Of a DNA stretch of 64,000 nt, positions 23,359-32,580 are shown in pieces. The stretch comes from Acidovorax sp. (GTDB lineage: Bacteria; Pseudomonadota; Gammaproteobacteria; Burkholderiales; Burkholderiaceae_C): NCBI GenBank assembly GCA_030692685.1, contig JAUXZO010000005.1, positions 1 through 64,000 of the forward strand. Reading direction: 5' to 3'. The notes below the pieces were generated by a model, which was given only the letters and a program-made list of their open reading frames with translations, ran no database searches and was not told where the DNA came from. Position numbers and translations under genes: made by a program. Every line of letters begins with the position of its first letter. Position 1 is the first letter of the stretch.

Positions 23359-25410
23359 ATGTCTGATGTGCATTCCGAAGAACTGCTGGCGCAAGTGGCT
23401 GCGCTGCCCGCGCTGCCCGGTGTCTACCGCTATTTTGACGCCCAGGGCGCGCTGCTCTATGTGGGCAAGGCGCGGCACCTCAAGCGCCGCGTGTCCAGCT
23501 ATTTCACCAAGAACCATGGTGGCACGCGCATTGGCCACATGGTCAGCAAGATCGTGCGCATGGAGACCACGGTGGTGCGCTCCGAGGCCGAGGCGCTGCT
23601 GCTTGAAAACAACCTCATCAAGTCGCTGAACCCCAAGTTCAACATCCTGTTCAGGGACGACAAGAGCTACCCCTATCTCAAGATCACGGGCACACCCACG
23701 GCCACGGGCGATGCTCCTGGCGTGGTTTACCCGCGCATGGCGTACTACCGGGGTTCGGTGGACAAACGCCATCGGTACTTTGGCCCGTACCCCAGCGCCT
23801 GGGCGGTCAAGGAAACCATCCAGCTGCTGCAAAAAGTGTTCCGGCTGCGCACCTGCGAAGACACGGTGTTTGCCAACCGCACACGGCCCTGTCTGCTGTT
23901 TCAGATCAAGCGCTGTACCGGCCCGTGTGTGAACCTGATCTCGCCTGAGGCCTACGCCGCCGACGTGTCGCATGCCGAGGCGCTGCTGCGCGGCGAAACC
24001 CAAGAGGTGCTGCAGGCCATGGAGGCGCGCATGATGGCGCACTCCGACAAGCTCGAATTTGAGCGGGCGGCCGAGGTGCGCAACCAGATCCAGGCACTGT
24101 CGCGTGTGCTGCACCAGCAATCCATCGAAATTGCGGACGACAAGGATGTGGACATCCTGGCCGTGCGCGTGCAAGGCGGCCGCGCGTGTGTGAACCTCGC
24201 CATGGTGCGTGGCGGGCGCCATCTGGGAGACCGGCCGTACTTCCCGGTGCATGTGGAAGACGCTGCGGCCGTGTTTGAGGAAGAGGGCGGTGATGGCGTG
24301 GAGGGCGCTGAGGGTGTTAACTGCGTTGACGGCATTGACGGTGCCGATGACGGCGCTCCGACCAAGCCGGTTCGCCGGGTCGAGGTGCTCGTGCTCGAAG
24401 CCTTCATCGCCCAGCACTACATCGGCGTGCCGGTGCCCCCCGTGCTGGTGACCAGCGAGCCGGTGGACAAGGCGTTGCTGGAGGCACTGGGCGAGCAGAG
24501 CGGTGTGCGCGTGACGGCGATCCATCAACCCCGCGAACAGCGCCGCGCCTGGCTGGACATGGCGCAAAAGAATGCCGACCTGCAACTGGCCCGGCTGCTG
24601 GCCGAAGAGGGCTCGCAGAAGGCCCGAACGCGGGCGCTGGTCGAAGCGCTGGACTTGCCTCCTGAAGACCTGGACCAGCTCACTATCGAGTGTTTTGACA
24701 TCTCGCACACGGGCGGTGAATCTACCCAGGCGTCGTGCGTGGTGTTTCACCACCACAAGATGCAGAGCAGTGAATACCGCCGCTACAAGATAGAAGGCAT
24801 CACCGGCGGCGACGACTACGCCGCCATGCGCCAGGTGCTGACGCGCCGCTACAGCAAGGTGGCCGAGGCCGCGCGTGAGGCGGGGGGCATCGACTTTGCA
24901 GCCGCACCACCGCCGGACACGTCCAACACCGACGGTGCCGTCAAGCCCAAGGGCGTGGCGCGCCTGCCCGACCTGGTGCTCATCGACGGCGGCAAGGGCC
25001 AGGTGGGCGTGGCTCGGGAAGTGTTCACATCGTTGGGGCTGGACCTGACCCGCATCGTGGGCGTCGAAAAAGGCGAGGGCCGCAAGGTGGGCCTGGAAGA
25101 ACTGGTTTTTGCCGATGGGCGCGAGAAGGTCTACCTGGGCAAGGATTCGGCTGCGCTCATGCTGGTGGCCCAGATTCGCGACGAGGCCCACCGTTTTGCC
25201 ATCACCGGCATGCGCGCTGCACGTGCCAAGGTGCGGGTGGGCGGCGGCCAACTGGAAGAGATCGCTGGCGTGGGCCCCAAGAAGCGTGCACGGTTGCTGC
25301 AGCGGTTTGGCGGGGTGCGTGGGGTGGCATCGGCCAGTGTGGAAGACCTGATCACGGTGGACGGCATTTCGCGTGAGCTGGCGGAAGAGATCTACAGGGC
25401 ATTGCGCTGA
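23359..25410 (+). CDS. uvrC: Excinuclease ABC subunit UvrC with an acidic insertion
   Basis: UvrC makes the 3' and 5' incisions of nucleotide excision repair. The 683-residue protein has the GIY-YIG nuclease ([22 protein letters not shown], about residues 19-95), a UVR motif (about 230-265), the RNase H-like endonuclease ([21 protein letters not shown]) and tandem helix-hairpin-helix (about 620-680, [18 protein letters not shown]). It is longer than the usual 600-620. A Glu/Asp/Gly/Val-rich stretch (about residues 306-336) sits between the UVR and endonuclease parts and looks like a low-complexity insertion. ATG at 23359; mfd is also in this window, at the left edge. Confidence 0.94.
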   Translation: MSDVHSEELLAQVAALPALPGVYRYFDAQGALLYVGKARHLKRRVSSYFTKNHGGTRIGHMVSKIVRMETTVVRSEAEALLLENNLIKSLNPKFNILFRDDKSYPYLKITGTPTATGDAPGVVYPRMAYYRGSVDKRHRYFGPYPSAWAVKETIQLLQKVFRLRTCEDTVFANRTRPCLLFQIKRCTGPCVNLISPEAYAADVSHAEALLRGETQEVLQAMEARMMAHSDKLEFERAAEVRNQIQALSRVLHQQSIEIADDKDVDILAVRVQGGRACVNLAMVRGGRHLGDRPYFPVHVEDAAAVFEEEGGDGVEGAEGVNCVDGIDGADDGAPTKPVRRVEVLVLEAFIAQHYIGVPVPPVLVTSEPVDKALLEALGEQSGVRVTAIHQPREQRRAWLDMAQKNADLQLARLLAEEGSQKARTRALVEALDLPPEDLDQLTIECFDISHTGGESTQASCVVFHHHKMQSSEYRRYKIEGITGGDDYAAMRQVLTRRYSKVAEAAREAGGIDFAAAPPPDTSNTDGAVKPKGVARLPDLVLIDGGKGQVGVAREVFTSLGLDLTRIVGVEKGEGRKVGLEELVFADGREKVYLGKDSAALMLVAQIRDEAHRFAITGMRAARAKVRVGGGQLEEIAGVGPKKRARLLQRFGGVRGVASASVEDLITVDGISRELAEEIYRALR

Positions 25411-25480
25411 GCGCCAGAGGCCCCACGGCTAATTTCGCGCACGCCGCAATTCGCCGTGTTGCCATGACACAATCGCCGCC

Positions 25481-26047
25481 ATGTTCTGGACTATCCCCAC
25501 CTTGATGACTTGGACGCGCATCGTCGCGATACCCTTGATCGTGGGGGTGTTCTACGCGCCCATCGACCCCGGCATGCGCAATCTGATTGCCACCGTAATG
25601 TTTGTGGTGTTTGCCGCGACGGATTGGCTGGATGGCTACCTGGCCCGCAAGCTCAATCAGACCTCTTCCTTCGGCGCTTTTCTGGACCCGGTGGCCGACA
25701 AGTTTTTGGTGTGCGCCTCGCTCCTGGTGTTGGTGCATCTACAGCGTGCGGATGTGTTTGTGGCCCTCATCATCATCGGCCGCGAGATCGCCATATCGGC
25801 CCTGCGTGAATGGATGGCGCAGATCGGCGCCAGCAAAAGCGTGGCGGTGCACATGATCGGCAAGGTCAAGACCACGGTGCAGATGGTGGCCATCCCGTTT
25901 CTGCTGTACGACGCGCGCCTTTTCGGCGTGATCGACACGGGTGTGTGGGGCACGTGGCTGATCTGGGCATCTGCAGTGCTCACGGTCTGGTCCATGGTGT
26001 ATTACCTGCAAAAGGCGCTCCCCGAAATCCGGGCCCGCGTCAAATAA
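25481..26047 (+). CDS. pgsA: CDP-diacylglycerol-glycerol-3-phosphate 3-phosphatidyltransferase PgsA
   Basis: Integral membrane enzyme making phosphatidylglycerol phosphate, first committed step to phosphatidylglycerol. At 188 residues it is of family length. The CDP-alcohol phosphatidyltransferase motif is complete: DWLDGYLARKLNQTSSFGAF then LDPVADK, giving the D-x2-DG-x2-AR-x8-G-x3-D-x3-D pattern. Several hydrophobic segments surround it. uvrC lies 70 bp upstream on the same strand, a pairing common in proteobacteria. Confidence 0.95.
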   Translation: MFWTIPTLMTWTRIVAIPLIVGVFYAPIDPGMRNLIATVMFVVFAATDWLDGYLARKLNQTSSFGAFLDPVADKFLVCASLLVLVHLQRADVFVALIIIGREIAISALREWMAQIGASKSVAVHMIGKVKTTVQMVAIPFLLYDARLFGVIDTGVWGTWLIWASAVLTVWSMVYYLQKALPEIRARVK

Positions 26048-26048
26048 T

Positions 26049-26117
26049 TTTCAGATCATTTATGCCTCTAGCGCTTGATGAATAAGCGCTAGTAGCTATA
26101 TTTTCAGGAGCATTCAT
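26049..26117. repeat. Dispersed repeat copy supplying the ribosome-binding site of the next gene
   Basis: ATGCCTCTAGCGCTTGATGA then ATAAGCGCTAGTAGCTATAT and TTTCAGGAGCATTCAT. The tail TTCAGGAGCA is shared with the copy inside earP and contains the AGGAG that lies 8 nt before the ATG at 26118. Confidence 0.75.
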
Positions 26118-27218
26118 ATGGCGAAGCATCGCATTGCAGTCATTGCCGGCGACGGCATTGGCAAGGAAGTCATGCCCGAGGGCCTGCGCGTGATGGACGC
26201 CGCCGCGCGCAAGTTTGGTATCGACCTGCAGTTCGACCATTTCGACTTTTCAAGCTGGGACTACTACGAGAAGCACGGCAAGATGCTGCCGGACAACTGG
26301 AAGGACCAGATCGGCGGTCACGAAGCCATTTACTTCGGTGCGGTGGGCTGGCCCGAGAAGATTGCGGACCACGTCTCACTGTGGGGCTCGCTGCTGCTGT
26401 TTCGCCGGGAGTTCGACCAGTACGTCAATCTGCGTCCCGCGCGGCTCATGCCCGGTGTGATCGCCCCTGTGGTGCGGCGCGATGGATCGCCCCGCGTGGC
26501 TGGCGAGATCGACATGTTCATCGTGCGCGAGAACACCGAAGGCGAATATTCCAGCATCGGCGGGCGCATGTATGAGGGCACCCCACGCGAGATCGTGATG
26601 CAGGAGACGGTGATGTCGCGCCACGGCGTGGACCGCGTGCTGAAGTTCGCTTTTGAACTGGCGCAGTCGCGCCCTAAAAAACACCTGACCAGCGCCACCA
26701 AATCCAATGGCATCGCCATCACGATGCCCTACTGGGACGAGCGCGTGGCCGAGATGGCCAAGTCGTATCCGGATGTGAAAGTCGACAAGTTCCACATCGA
26801 CATCCTCACAGCGCATTTTGTGCAGCGTCCCGACTTCTTTGATGTCGTGGTGGCCAGCAACTTGTTCGGCGACATCCTCAGTGACCTGGGCCCGGCCTGC
26901 ACTGGCACCATCGGCATTGCACCGAGTGCGAATCTGAACCCCACACGCGCCATGCCCTCGTTGTTCGAGCCCGTGCATGGCTCCGCGCCCGACATCGCAG
27001 GTCAGGGCATCGCCAACCCCATCGGGCAGATCTGGTGCGGCGCGATGATGCTGGACTTTCTGGGGTATCGCCCCGCACATGACGCTGTTTTGGCAGCGAT
27101 AGAGTCCGTGCTCGACCCCAAAAACGGCGGCCCGCGCACCGCAGATTTGGGGGGCACCGCCAGCACACAAGACGTTGGCAAAGCCATTGCCGAGGCTTTA
27201 TCGGGCTTTAGGGGTTGA
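26118..27218 (+). CDS. Tartrate dehydrogenase / D-malate dehydrogenase (decarboxylating)
   Basis: A 366-residue NAD-dependent beta-decarboxylating dehydrogenase of the isocitrate/isopropylmalate family. Landmarks are IAVIAGDGIGKEVMPEGLRV, FGAVGWPEKIADHVSLWG, the NLRPARLMPGV loop, the IVRENTEGEYSSIGG substrate loop, the NLFGDILSDLGP metal site and EPVHGSAPDIAGQGIANP. The DHVSLWG segment and the tyrosine-bearing loop match the TtuC/DmlA subgroup rather than LeuB. Substrates are likely D-malate and tartrate. Its SD lies within the preceding repeat. No regulator is adjacent. Confidence 0.87.
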   Translation: MAKHRIAVIAGDGIGKEVMPEGLRVMDAAARKFGIDLQFDHFDFSSWDYYEKHGKMLPDNWKDQIGGHEAIYFGAVGWPEKIADHVSLWGSLLLFRREFDQYVNLRPARLMPGVIAPVVRRDGSPRVAGEIDMFIVRENTEGEYSSIGGRMYEGTPREIVMQETVMSRHGVDRVLKFAFELAQSRPKKHLTSATKSNGIAITMPYWDERVAEMAKSYPDVKVDKFHIDILTAHFVQRPDFFDVVVASNLFGDILSDLGPACTGTIGIAPSANLNPTRAMPSLFEPVHGSAPDIAGQGIANPIGQIWCGAMMLDFLGYRPAHDAVLAAIESVLDPKNGGPRTADLGGTASTQDVGKAIAEALSGFRG

Positions 27219-27227
27219 TGGCGCTGA

Positions 27228-27356
27228 GGTGTCAATACGGAATGCTGCCCATACGGCGTGTTTAAGACAAAAACAGCCTGCAAGCCCTGTCGCAGCGTGA
27301 AATGCGACTAGAATTGCGGGCTTCGCTGTCGCAAAACAGCGTGTTGTATTGACACC
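27228..27356. repeat. 129-bp segment bounded by 11-bp inverted repeats
   Basis: GGTGTCAATAC (27228-27238) is exactly complementary to GTATTGACACC (27346-27356). The interior has no gene. The layout could be a miniature inverted-repeat element, but no target-site duplication is obvious, and it may be coincidental. Confidence 0.35.
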
Positions 27357-27514
27357 CGGAAACTCGATGGCTTTAATCTGATGCAGCAGCACCTGCTGTG
27401 TATTCCAGTCATTCCCCCGTCCAAACCCCACCAGCCCAAAGGGCTGTGCTTTTTGACGTGTGAAGGCCAGATATCCGCGAGATATTCCATCAACTCTTTA
27501 CCGAGAGGCTTCTT

Positions 27515-27787
27515 GTGAACAAAACCGAATTGATTGAGCACATCGCTACTAACGCCGACATCTCCAAGGCTGCTGCGGCACGTGCTTTGGAATCCACGAT
27601 CGAGGCAGTCAAGAAGACCCTGAAGAAGGGCGGCACCGTATCGCTCGTCGGTTTCGGCACTTTCGCAGTTGGCAAGCGTGCAGCTCGCACAGGTCGCAAT
27701 CCCCGCACCGGTGATACGATTAAAATCAAAGCTGCTAAAGTTCCTAAGTTTCGTCCTGGCAAGGCATTGAAAGATGCCTTGAACTGA
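27515..27787 (+). CDS. hup: DNA-binding protein HU
   Basis: A 90-residue histone-like protein that bends DNA and compacts the nucleoid. The signature [22 protein letters not shown] is the beta-arm. The start codon is GTG, with GAGAGG upstream. The length and the absence of an IHF-specific pattern support HU. Likely strongly expressed. The 297-bp spacer from the dehydrogenase gene should contain its promoter. Confidence 0.95.
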   Translation: MNKTELIEHIATNADISKAAAARALESTIEAVKKTLKKGGTVSLVGFGTFAVGKRAARTGRNPRTGDTIKIKAAKVPKFRPGKALKDALN

Positions 27788-27802
27788 GGATCAGTTTAGG
27801 TG

Positions 27803-27878
27803 GGGTCCTTAGCTCAGTTGGTAGAGCGGCTCCTTTACACGGAGTAGGTCGGCGGTTCGAGACCGTCAGGACCCACCA
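27803..27878 (+). tRNA. tRNA-Val (anticodon TAC)
   Basis: A 76-nt cloverleaf. Acceptor GGGTCCT / AGGACCC, D arm GCTCAGTTGGTAGAGC, anticodon loop TTTACAC, T arm GGCGGTTCGAGACCGTC, and encoded CCA. It starts 15 bp after hup and may be co-transcribed with it. It is the second valine isoacceptor in the window. Confidence 0.96.
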
Positions 27879-27887
27879 CCACCGAAC

Positions 27888-27920
27888 AAAGGCGAACGCG
27901 AGTTCGCCTTTTGTTTTTTT
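27888..27920 (+). terminator. Rho-independent terminator after tRNA-Val(TAC)
   Basis: AAAGGCGAAC / GTTCGCCTTT with loop GCGA, followed by TGTTTTTTT. Confidence 0.88.
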
Positions 27921-27939
27921 GCCTTCTGAAAGATCGACC

Positions 27940-29871
27940 ATGTTTGAATCCATCCGCAAGCACTCCAGGATCGTGATGATCTTATTGTTCTTGCTGATCA
28001 TTCCTTCGTTTGTGCTGGTAGGTATCGACAGCAACTACTTCTCCGAAAAGAGTCCGGTGGTGGCGCGTGTCGATGGCAACAATATCAACCAGACGGACTG
28101 GGACAACGCCCATCGCGTGGAGTCAGACCGCATCCGTGCGCAGTCTCCCTCGGTCGATCCGAAGCTGTTGGATTCACCGCAAGCACGCTACTCCACCTTG
28201 GAGCGTTTGGTGCGTGACCGGGTGCTGGCCGCAGCGGCGCAAAAAATGCATTTGGTGACCACCGATGCCCGCTTGGCCCGCAGCCTGCAAGAGATTCCTG
28301 CGATTGCAGGCCTCAAGCGCGCCGATGGCACGCTGGATGCGGAGGCCTACCGGGCATTGGTCGGAAGCCAGGGCCTTACGCCAGAAGCCTTTGAAGCCAA
28401 CGTGCGTCGGGATCTGTCGGTCAACCAAGTCATGGGTGGTGTGATGAGCACGGTGTTCAGCACCGACGCGCAGATCAAACTGGCCCTCGATCCGCTTTAT
28501 CAGCGCCGCGAAGTCCAGGTTGCACGTTTCAATCAGGCAGACTTTGCCTCGAAGGTGTCGCCGACGGACGCTGACCTGGAAACGTATTACAAAGCGCATC
28601 CGGCGCTGTTCCAACAATTTGAGCAAGCCGCGGTGGAATATCTGGTGCTCGATATAAATAGCGTGCGTGCAGGCATCACGCTCAATGAAGATGATTTGCG
28701 CACTTATTACAAAGAAAACGTAGAGCGTCTGGCTGGCAAGGAAGAACGTCGTGCTAGCCACATCCTGATCAATGCCTCAAAAGACGCTCCCGCAGCGGAC
28801 CGTGAAAAGGCCAAGGCCCGCGCCACACAACTGCTGGAGCAGGTGCGTAAGTCCCCCGCCACTTTTGGGGACGTTGCCAAGAAGTCTTCTGACGACACGG
28901 GCTCAGCAACCATGGGTGGTGACCTGAACTTCTTTGGCCGTGGTGCCATGGTCAAACCGTTTGAAGATGCTGCTTTTGCGCTGAAGAAAGGCGAAATCAG
29001 TGACGTGGTCGAATCCGATTTCGGCTTCCACATCATTCAGCTCACGGATATCAAGACGCCGCGTCAGCCAACGTTCGAAGAGCTGCGTCCCGCGATGGAA
29101 ACCGAGCTGAAGCAGCAGCAGGCCCAGCGCAAGTTTGCCGAAGTGGCAGAGACATTTACCAACGGAGTTTATGAACAGGCCGATAGCCTGCAACCCGTGG
29201 CTGAGAAGCTCAAGCTCAAGATCCAGACGGCAACGGGCGTCACCCGCACCCCCGTTCCAGGCGCTGTGGGCCCATTGGCCAATAGCAAGTTTCTGGAAGC
29301 CCTGTTCTCTTCAGACGCGCTGCAGAACAAGCGCAATACTGAGGCTGTCGAAGTGGGGCCTAGCCAAATGGTTTCGGGCCGGGTAACCACGTACACACCC
29401 GCCCGCACGCTACCGCTGGAAGAAGTGCGCGCCCGTGTTCGCAGCTTGTACGTTGCAGAGAAGGCAGCCGAACTGGCGCGTGCTGAAGGCGAAGCAAAGC
29501 TAACCGCTTGGAAGGCGGCTCCGGCATCGGCCGCAGGCTTGGCCGCGGCGGTGGAGATATCGCGTGAGCAGCCCCAGAACCTCCCTCGCCCTTTGATTGA
29601 CGCCGCATTGCGTGCGCCCGCTGACGCCTTGCCCGGATGGGTAGGTGTGGACCTGGGTGCCCAAGGTTATGCCGTCGTCAAGGTCAACCGTGTGGTTCCG
29701 CGCGAGGCACCGGATGCAGCGCGTGTACTGCAAGAGCGCCAACAATACCTGCAATGGTGGACGACAGCGGAAGGCATGGCTTACTATGAGTTGCTCAAAC
29801 AACGTTTCAAGGTCCAGATCAAGGCTCCGCGTCCGACCAGCGCCACAGCGCAGGCTGCGCTAGAAAATTGA
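27940..29871 (+). CDS. ppiD: Membrane-anchored periplasmic peptidyl-prolyl isomerase PpiD
   Basis: A 643-residue folding factor near the Sec translocon. One N-terminal anchor helix (IVMILLFLLIIPSFVLVGI, about residues 11-29) is followed by a SurA/PpiD-type N-terminal region, a parvulin domain at about 265-365 (RRASHILINAS, DVAKKSSDDTGSATMGGDLN, FGFHIIQLTDIK) and a long C-terminal domain. The start MFESIRKHSRIVMIL matches family members; an upstream in-frame ATG is unlikely. hup and ppiD are adjacent here as in many proteobacteria, separated by a tRNA. Confidence 0.92.
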   Translation: MFESIRKHSRIVMILLFLLIIPSFVLVGIDSNYFSEKSPVVARVDGNNINQTDWDNAHRVESDRIRAQSPSVDPKLLDSPQARYSTLERLVRDRVLAAAAQKMHLVTTDARLARSLQEIPAIAGLKRADGTLDAEAYRALVGSQGLTPEAFEANVRRDLSVNQVMGGVMSTVFSTDAQIKLALDPLYQRREVQVARFNQADFASKVSPTDADLETYYKAHPALFQQFEQAAVEYLVLDINSVRAGITLNEDDLRTYYKENVERLAGKEERRASHILINASKDAPAADREKAKARATQLLEQVRKSPATFGDVAKKSSDDTGSATMGGDLNFFGRGAMVKPFEDAAFALKKGEISDVVESDFGFHIIQLTDIKTPRQPTFEELRPAMETELKQQQAQRKFAEVAETFTNGVYEQADSLQPVAEKLKLKIQTATGVTRTPVPGAVGPLANSKFLEALFSSDALQNKRNTEAVEVGPSQMVSGRVTTYTPARTLPLEEVRARVRSLYVAEKAAELARAEGEAKLTAWKAAPASAAGLAAAVEISREQPQNLPRPLIDAALRAPADALPGWVGVDLGAQGYAVVKVNRVVPREAPDAARVLQERQQYLQWWTTAEGMAYYELLKQRFKVQIKAPRPTSATAQAALEN

Positions 29872-29902
29872 ACGTTTTGGCCTTTGGGTGAAAATCCCGG
29901 GC

Positions 29903-29908
29903 TATAAT
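29903..29908 (+). promoter_or_regulatory. -10 box of tRNA-His promoter
   Basis: A perfect TATAAT 12 bp upstream of the tRNA 5' end. A possible -35 (TTGGCC at about 29877) has a longer than ideal spacer. Confidence 0.6.
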
Positions 29909-29919
29909 ACAAAGCTACG

Positions 29920-29995
29920 GTGGCTGTAGCTCAGTTGGTAGAGTCCAGGATTGTGATTCCTGTTGTCGTGGGTTCGAGCCCCATCAGCCACCCCA
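29920..29995 (+). tRNA. tRNA-His (anticodon GTG)
   Basis: Acceptor GTGGCTG / CAGCCAC with C as discriminator and an upstream G at 29919, which gives the G-1 identity element of tRNA-His. Anticodon loop TTGTGAT, T arm GGGTTCGAGCCC, encoded CCA. Confidence 0.95.
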
Positions 29996-30002
29996 GATAA
30001 GT

Positions 30003-30045
30003 AAAAGCCTTGCAACGTTCTGCGTTGCAAGGCTTTTTTGCTTTT
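30003..30045 (+). terminator. Rho-independent terminator after tRNA-His
   Basis: Stem AAGCCTTGCAACG / CGTTGCAAGGCTT with loop TTCTG, followed by a T-run. Confidence 0.9.
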
Positions 30046-30170
30046 CGGCGACCGGAAGCTCCCTGGGCTTAAGTTCTTGCGCGCTTGTTCTGTCGGCAAT
30101 TTCAAGGGTGTTGTCTTCTCAGGCCGTGGCGCACCGCATACTGCGTGCTTTTACCTTTCAGGAGCTTCAG

Positions 30171-30374
30171 ATGAGCCTTGTGATTCGCGATGCGTCGCCC
30201 AGTGAAAAACGTGGCAACGCCATGTCCGCAGCCCTTGCCAAAGAACAACTGGAGTATGCCGTCCAGATCGTCCAGGAGGTCCTGCCTAAAAGCGCAGGAG
30301 ATGGCGCTTTGATAGGTGCCGTGATGCAGGCGATCGCGATGAACTACGCCGCCGTTCCCCAGCCAAACCGATAA
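30171..30374 (+). CDS. Small hypothetical protein, 67 residues
   Basis: Begins MSLVIRDASPSEKRGNAMSA and ends AIAMNYAAVPQPNR. It is helical, with no membrane segment or cysteine. The ATG at 30171 follows a good SD (CAGGAG, 7 nt away); an alternative in-frame start at 30108 lacks one. It stands alone between tRNA-His and tRNA-Arg. I do not recognise the family; it looks like a conserved cytoplasmic protein. Confidence 0.6.
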   Translation: MSLVIRDASPSEKRGNAMSAALAKEQLEYAVQIVQEVLPKSAGDGALIGAVMQAIAMNYAAVPQPNR

Positions 30375-30516
30375 CTGAGTGGGGGAGAGACGCCTTAGCG
30401 TTGATTTTGAATGGCGCTGGCTTGCTCTGAGCGACGCTGTTGCGGGGCGGCAAGTGCCTTGCTGATAGCGCAAAAAATTTAACGCTGCCGATGGAGGTCG
30501 AGCTCTGAAATGTGCC

Positions 30517-30593
30517 TGGCCTGCCCGGAGGGACTCGAACCCCCGACCTATAGCTTAGAAGGCTATTGCTCTATCCAGTTGAGCTACGGGCAG
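30517..30593 (-). tRNA. tRNA-Arg (anticodon TCT)
   Basis: Read on the minus strand: acceptor CTGCCCG / CGGGCAG, D arm GCTCAACTGGATAGAGC, anticodon loop CTTCTAA, T arm GGGGGTTCGAGTCCCTC, encoded CCA. It reads AGA/AGG codons, which are rare in this high-GC genome. Confidence 0.95.
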
Positions 30594-30779
30594 ATGGGCT
30601 TTCGGCTGTGGTGCCTACTCGCGGTGCGAAAGGTGACTTCCGCGGCTGCGTTGGGCGCAGTGCGTGGATCATACCCGGCATAGGGTGACGATCTCCGGCT
30701 GTTTGCGCGATTTTACCGTGGTGCGGGAGTTGGGGTTATAACGGGAACGCGCACCCGCGTATCTCTACCGCTCACTTGC

Positions 30780-32513
30780 ATGCCCCACAGCGTCACGCTC
30801 ATCCACACCATCGCCGCGGCGCTGGGACTGGCGCTTGCGTTGGGGTTTGTTGCTACGCGTTTGCGGCTTCCGGCGTTAGTGGGCTACCTTTTGGCGGGGG
30901 TGGTTCTGGGGCCATTCACTCCGGGTTTTGTGGCCGACGCAGCAATGGCGAGCCAGCTGGCAGAGATAGGGGTTATGTTGCTGATGTTCGGCGTGGGCCT
31001 GCATTTCTCACTGGGAGACCTGCTGGCGGTGCGCAAGATCGCTGTTCCCGGCGCGGTGGTTCAGATGATCGTTGCGACGGCATTGGGAATGTCACTGGCC
31101 ACCTGGTGGGGGTGGGGTTTGGGCGGCGCGCTGGTGTTCGGCCTTGCGCTTTCTGTGGCCAGCACGGTGGTGATGTTGAGGGCACTGGAGACGCTGGGCA
31201 TTCTCGATACGCACACCGGTCGCATTGCAGTGGGGTGGCTGGTGGTGGAAGACCTTGCCATGGTGTTGGTCCTGGTGTTGTTGCCGCCGCTGGCGGGTTG
31301 GCTGGGTGGCACCTCCGCCGAGGTGGATGGCGCGACGCTTTGGCAGACCCTGGGTTGGACCTTGCTTCAGGTTGGCGGGTTTGTAGCGCTGATGCTTTTG
31401 GTGGGGCGTCGTTTGTTCCCTTGGGTTCTTTGGCAGGTTGCGCGGACAGGATCGCGTGAGTTATTCACGTTGTGCGTGGTCGCTGCGGCCGTGGGCATTG
31501 CTTTTGGGTCGGCCGCCTTGTTCGGAGTGTCGTTCGCTTTGGGCGCATTTTTTGCGGGCATGGTGATGCGCGAGTCGGAGTTCAGTCACCGCGCGGCCCA
31601 GGAGTCGCTTCCGCTGCGAGACGCTTTTGCCGTGCTTTTTTTCGTATCGGTCGGCATGTTGTTCAACCCCGCCGTGTTGTGGGACCGCCCCCTTCAAGTG
31701 ATAGCGGTGGTGGCGATCATCATGGTGGGAAAGACATTGGCTGCCGCGGCATTGGTGCTCGCGTTTCGATACCCGCTCAACACCGCCCTCACCGTATCCG
31801 CCAGCTTGGCGCAAATCGGGGAGTTTTCGTTCATCCTGGTGGCGCTCGGGTCTTCGCTGGAGTTGCTTCCACCCGAAGGGGCGAGCTTGGTGTTGGCCGG
31901 GGCGCTGTTTTCCATGGCGCTCAATCCCTTGCCTTTTCATGCCATTGCACCGCTGCAGGCCTGGTTGCTCGCGCGGTCGGCGTTGGCCCGTCGGCTTGAG
32001 CAGCGTGATGACCCGCTGGCGGAATTGCCGATGAGCACGGATTCACGTTATCTCGCGCGGCAGGTGGTCCTGGTGGGTTATGGACGGGTGGGGCGCCGCG
32101 TGGCGAATGCTTTGGCAGCAAGCGACATTCCATTTGTGGTGGCGGAGCAAAACCGGGAACTGGTGGAAACATTGCGCGCGGCGGGTATTGCGGCTGTTTT
32201 TGGCGATGCTACTGACCCCGCCGTGCTGATCCAGGCCCATATCGCACGGGCGGCGATGCTGGTGATCGCAACCCCGGACACCCTGAATGTGCGGCAGATC
32301 ATTGAAATCGCCAAAACGCTGAACCCCGCCATAGAAACGGTGGTCCGCAGCGAGGGCGAGGCGGAAGCCCGTGTGTTGCGGCAGGATTGGGACAGCACCG
32401 TTTTTGTCGCCGACGAAGCGCTGGCACAAGCGATGTCCAGACATGTGCTGGAGCGCACAGAGGCGCGCTTGGCGCGGCACACCTCGCCAGCGCCGCTGCA
32501 CGAGCGGGGCTGA
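30780..32513 (+). CDS. CPA2-family cation:proton antiporter with TrkA-N domain (YbaL/KefB-like)
   Basis: A 577-residue integral membrane protein with about 12 hydrophobic segments (residues 5-390), including LPALVGYLLAGVVLGPFTPG and the core SVASTVVMLRALE and GWLVVEDLAMVLVLVLLPPL helices. A cytoplasmic TrkA-N/Rossmann domain begins near residue 420 (VVLVGYGRVGRRVANALAAS) and runs to about 540. This is the YbaL/KefB arrangement of potassium- or sodium-proton exchangers regulated by nucleotide binding. Ion specificity is not readable. A dispersed repeat follows the stop directly. Confidence 0.9.
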   Translation: MPHSVTLIHTIAAALGLALALGFVATRLRLPALVGYLLAGVVLGPFTPGFVADAAMASQLAEIGVMLLMFGVGLHFSLGDLLAVRKIAVPGAVVQMIVATALGMSLATWWGWGLGGALVFGLALSVASTVVMLRALETLGILDTHTGRIAVGWLVVEDLAMVLVLVLLPPLAGWLGGTSAEVDGATLWQTLGWTLLQVGGFVALMLLVGRRLFPWVLWQVARTGSRELFTLCVVAAAVGIAFGSAALFGVSFALGAFFAGMVMRESEFSHRAAQESLPLRDAFAVLFFVSVGMLFNPAVLWDRPLQVIAVVAIIMVGKTLAAAALVLAFRYPLNTALTVSASLAQIGEFSFILVALGSSLELLPPEGASLVLAGALFSMALNPLPFHAIAPLQAWLLARSALARRLEQRDDPLAELPMSTDSRYLARQVVLVGYGRVGRRVANALAASDIPFVVAEQNRELVETLRAAGIAAVFGDATDPAVLIQAHIARAAMLVIATPDTLNVRQIIEIAKTLNPAIETVVRSEGEAEARVLRQDWDSTVFVADEALAQAMSRHVLERTEARLARHTSPAPLHERG

Positions 32514-32514
32514 A

Positions 32515-32580
32515 AATTCATATCAAAATGGCCTATAGCGCTTGATGGGTAAGCGCTAGTAGCTATTAATTTGATACTGA
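32515..32580. repeat. Dispersed ~50-bp repeat, intergenic copy
   Basis: TCAAAATGGCCTATAGCGCT then TGATGGGTAAGCGCTAGTAG and CTATTAATTTGATA. Its minus frame is open and reads IKLIATSAYPSSAIGHFD. Confidence 0.8.

Noticed and set aside
23308-25251. 647-codon open frame opposite uvrC
   Set aside because: Antisense shadow of a clear uvrC gene; no recognisable domain and repetitive His/Gln/Arg composition.
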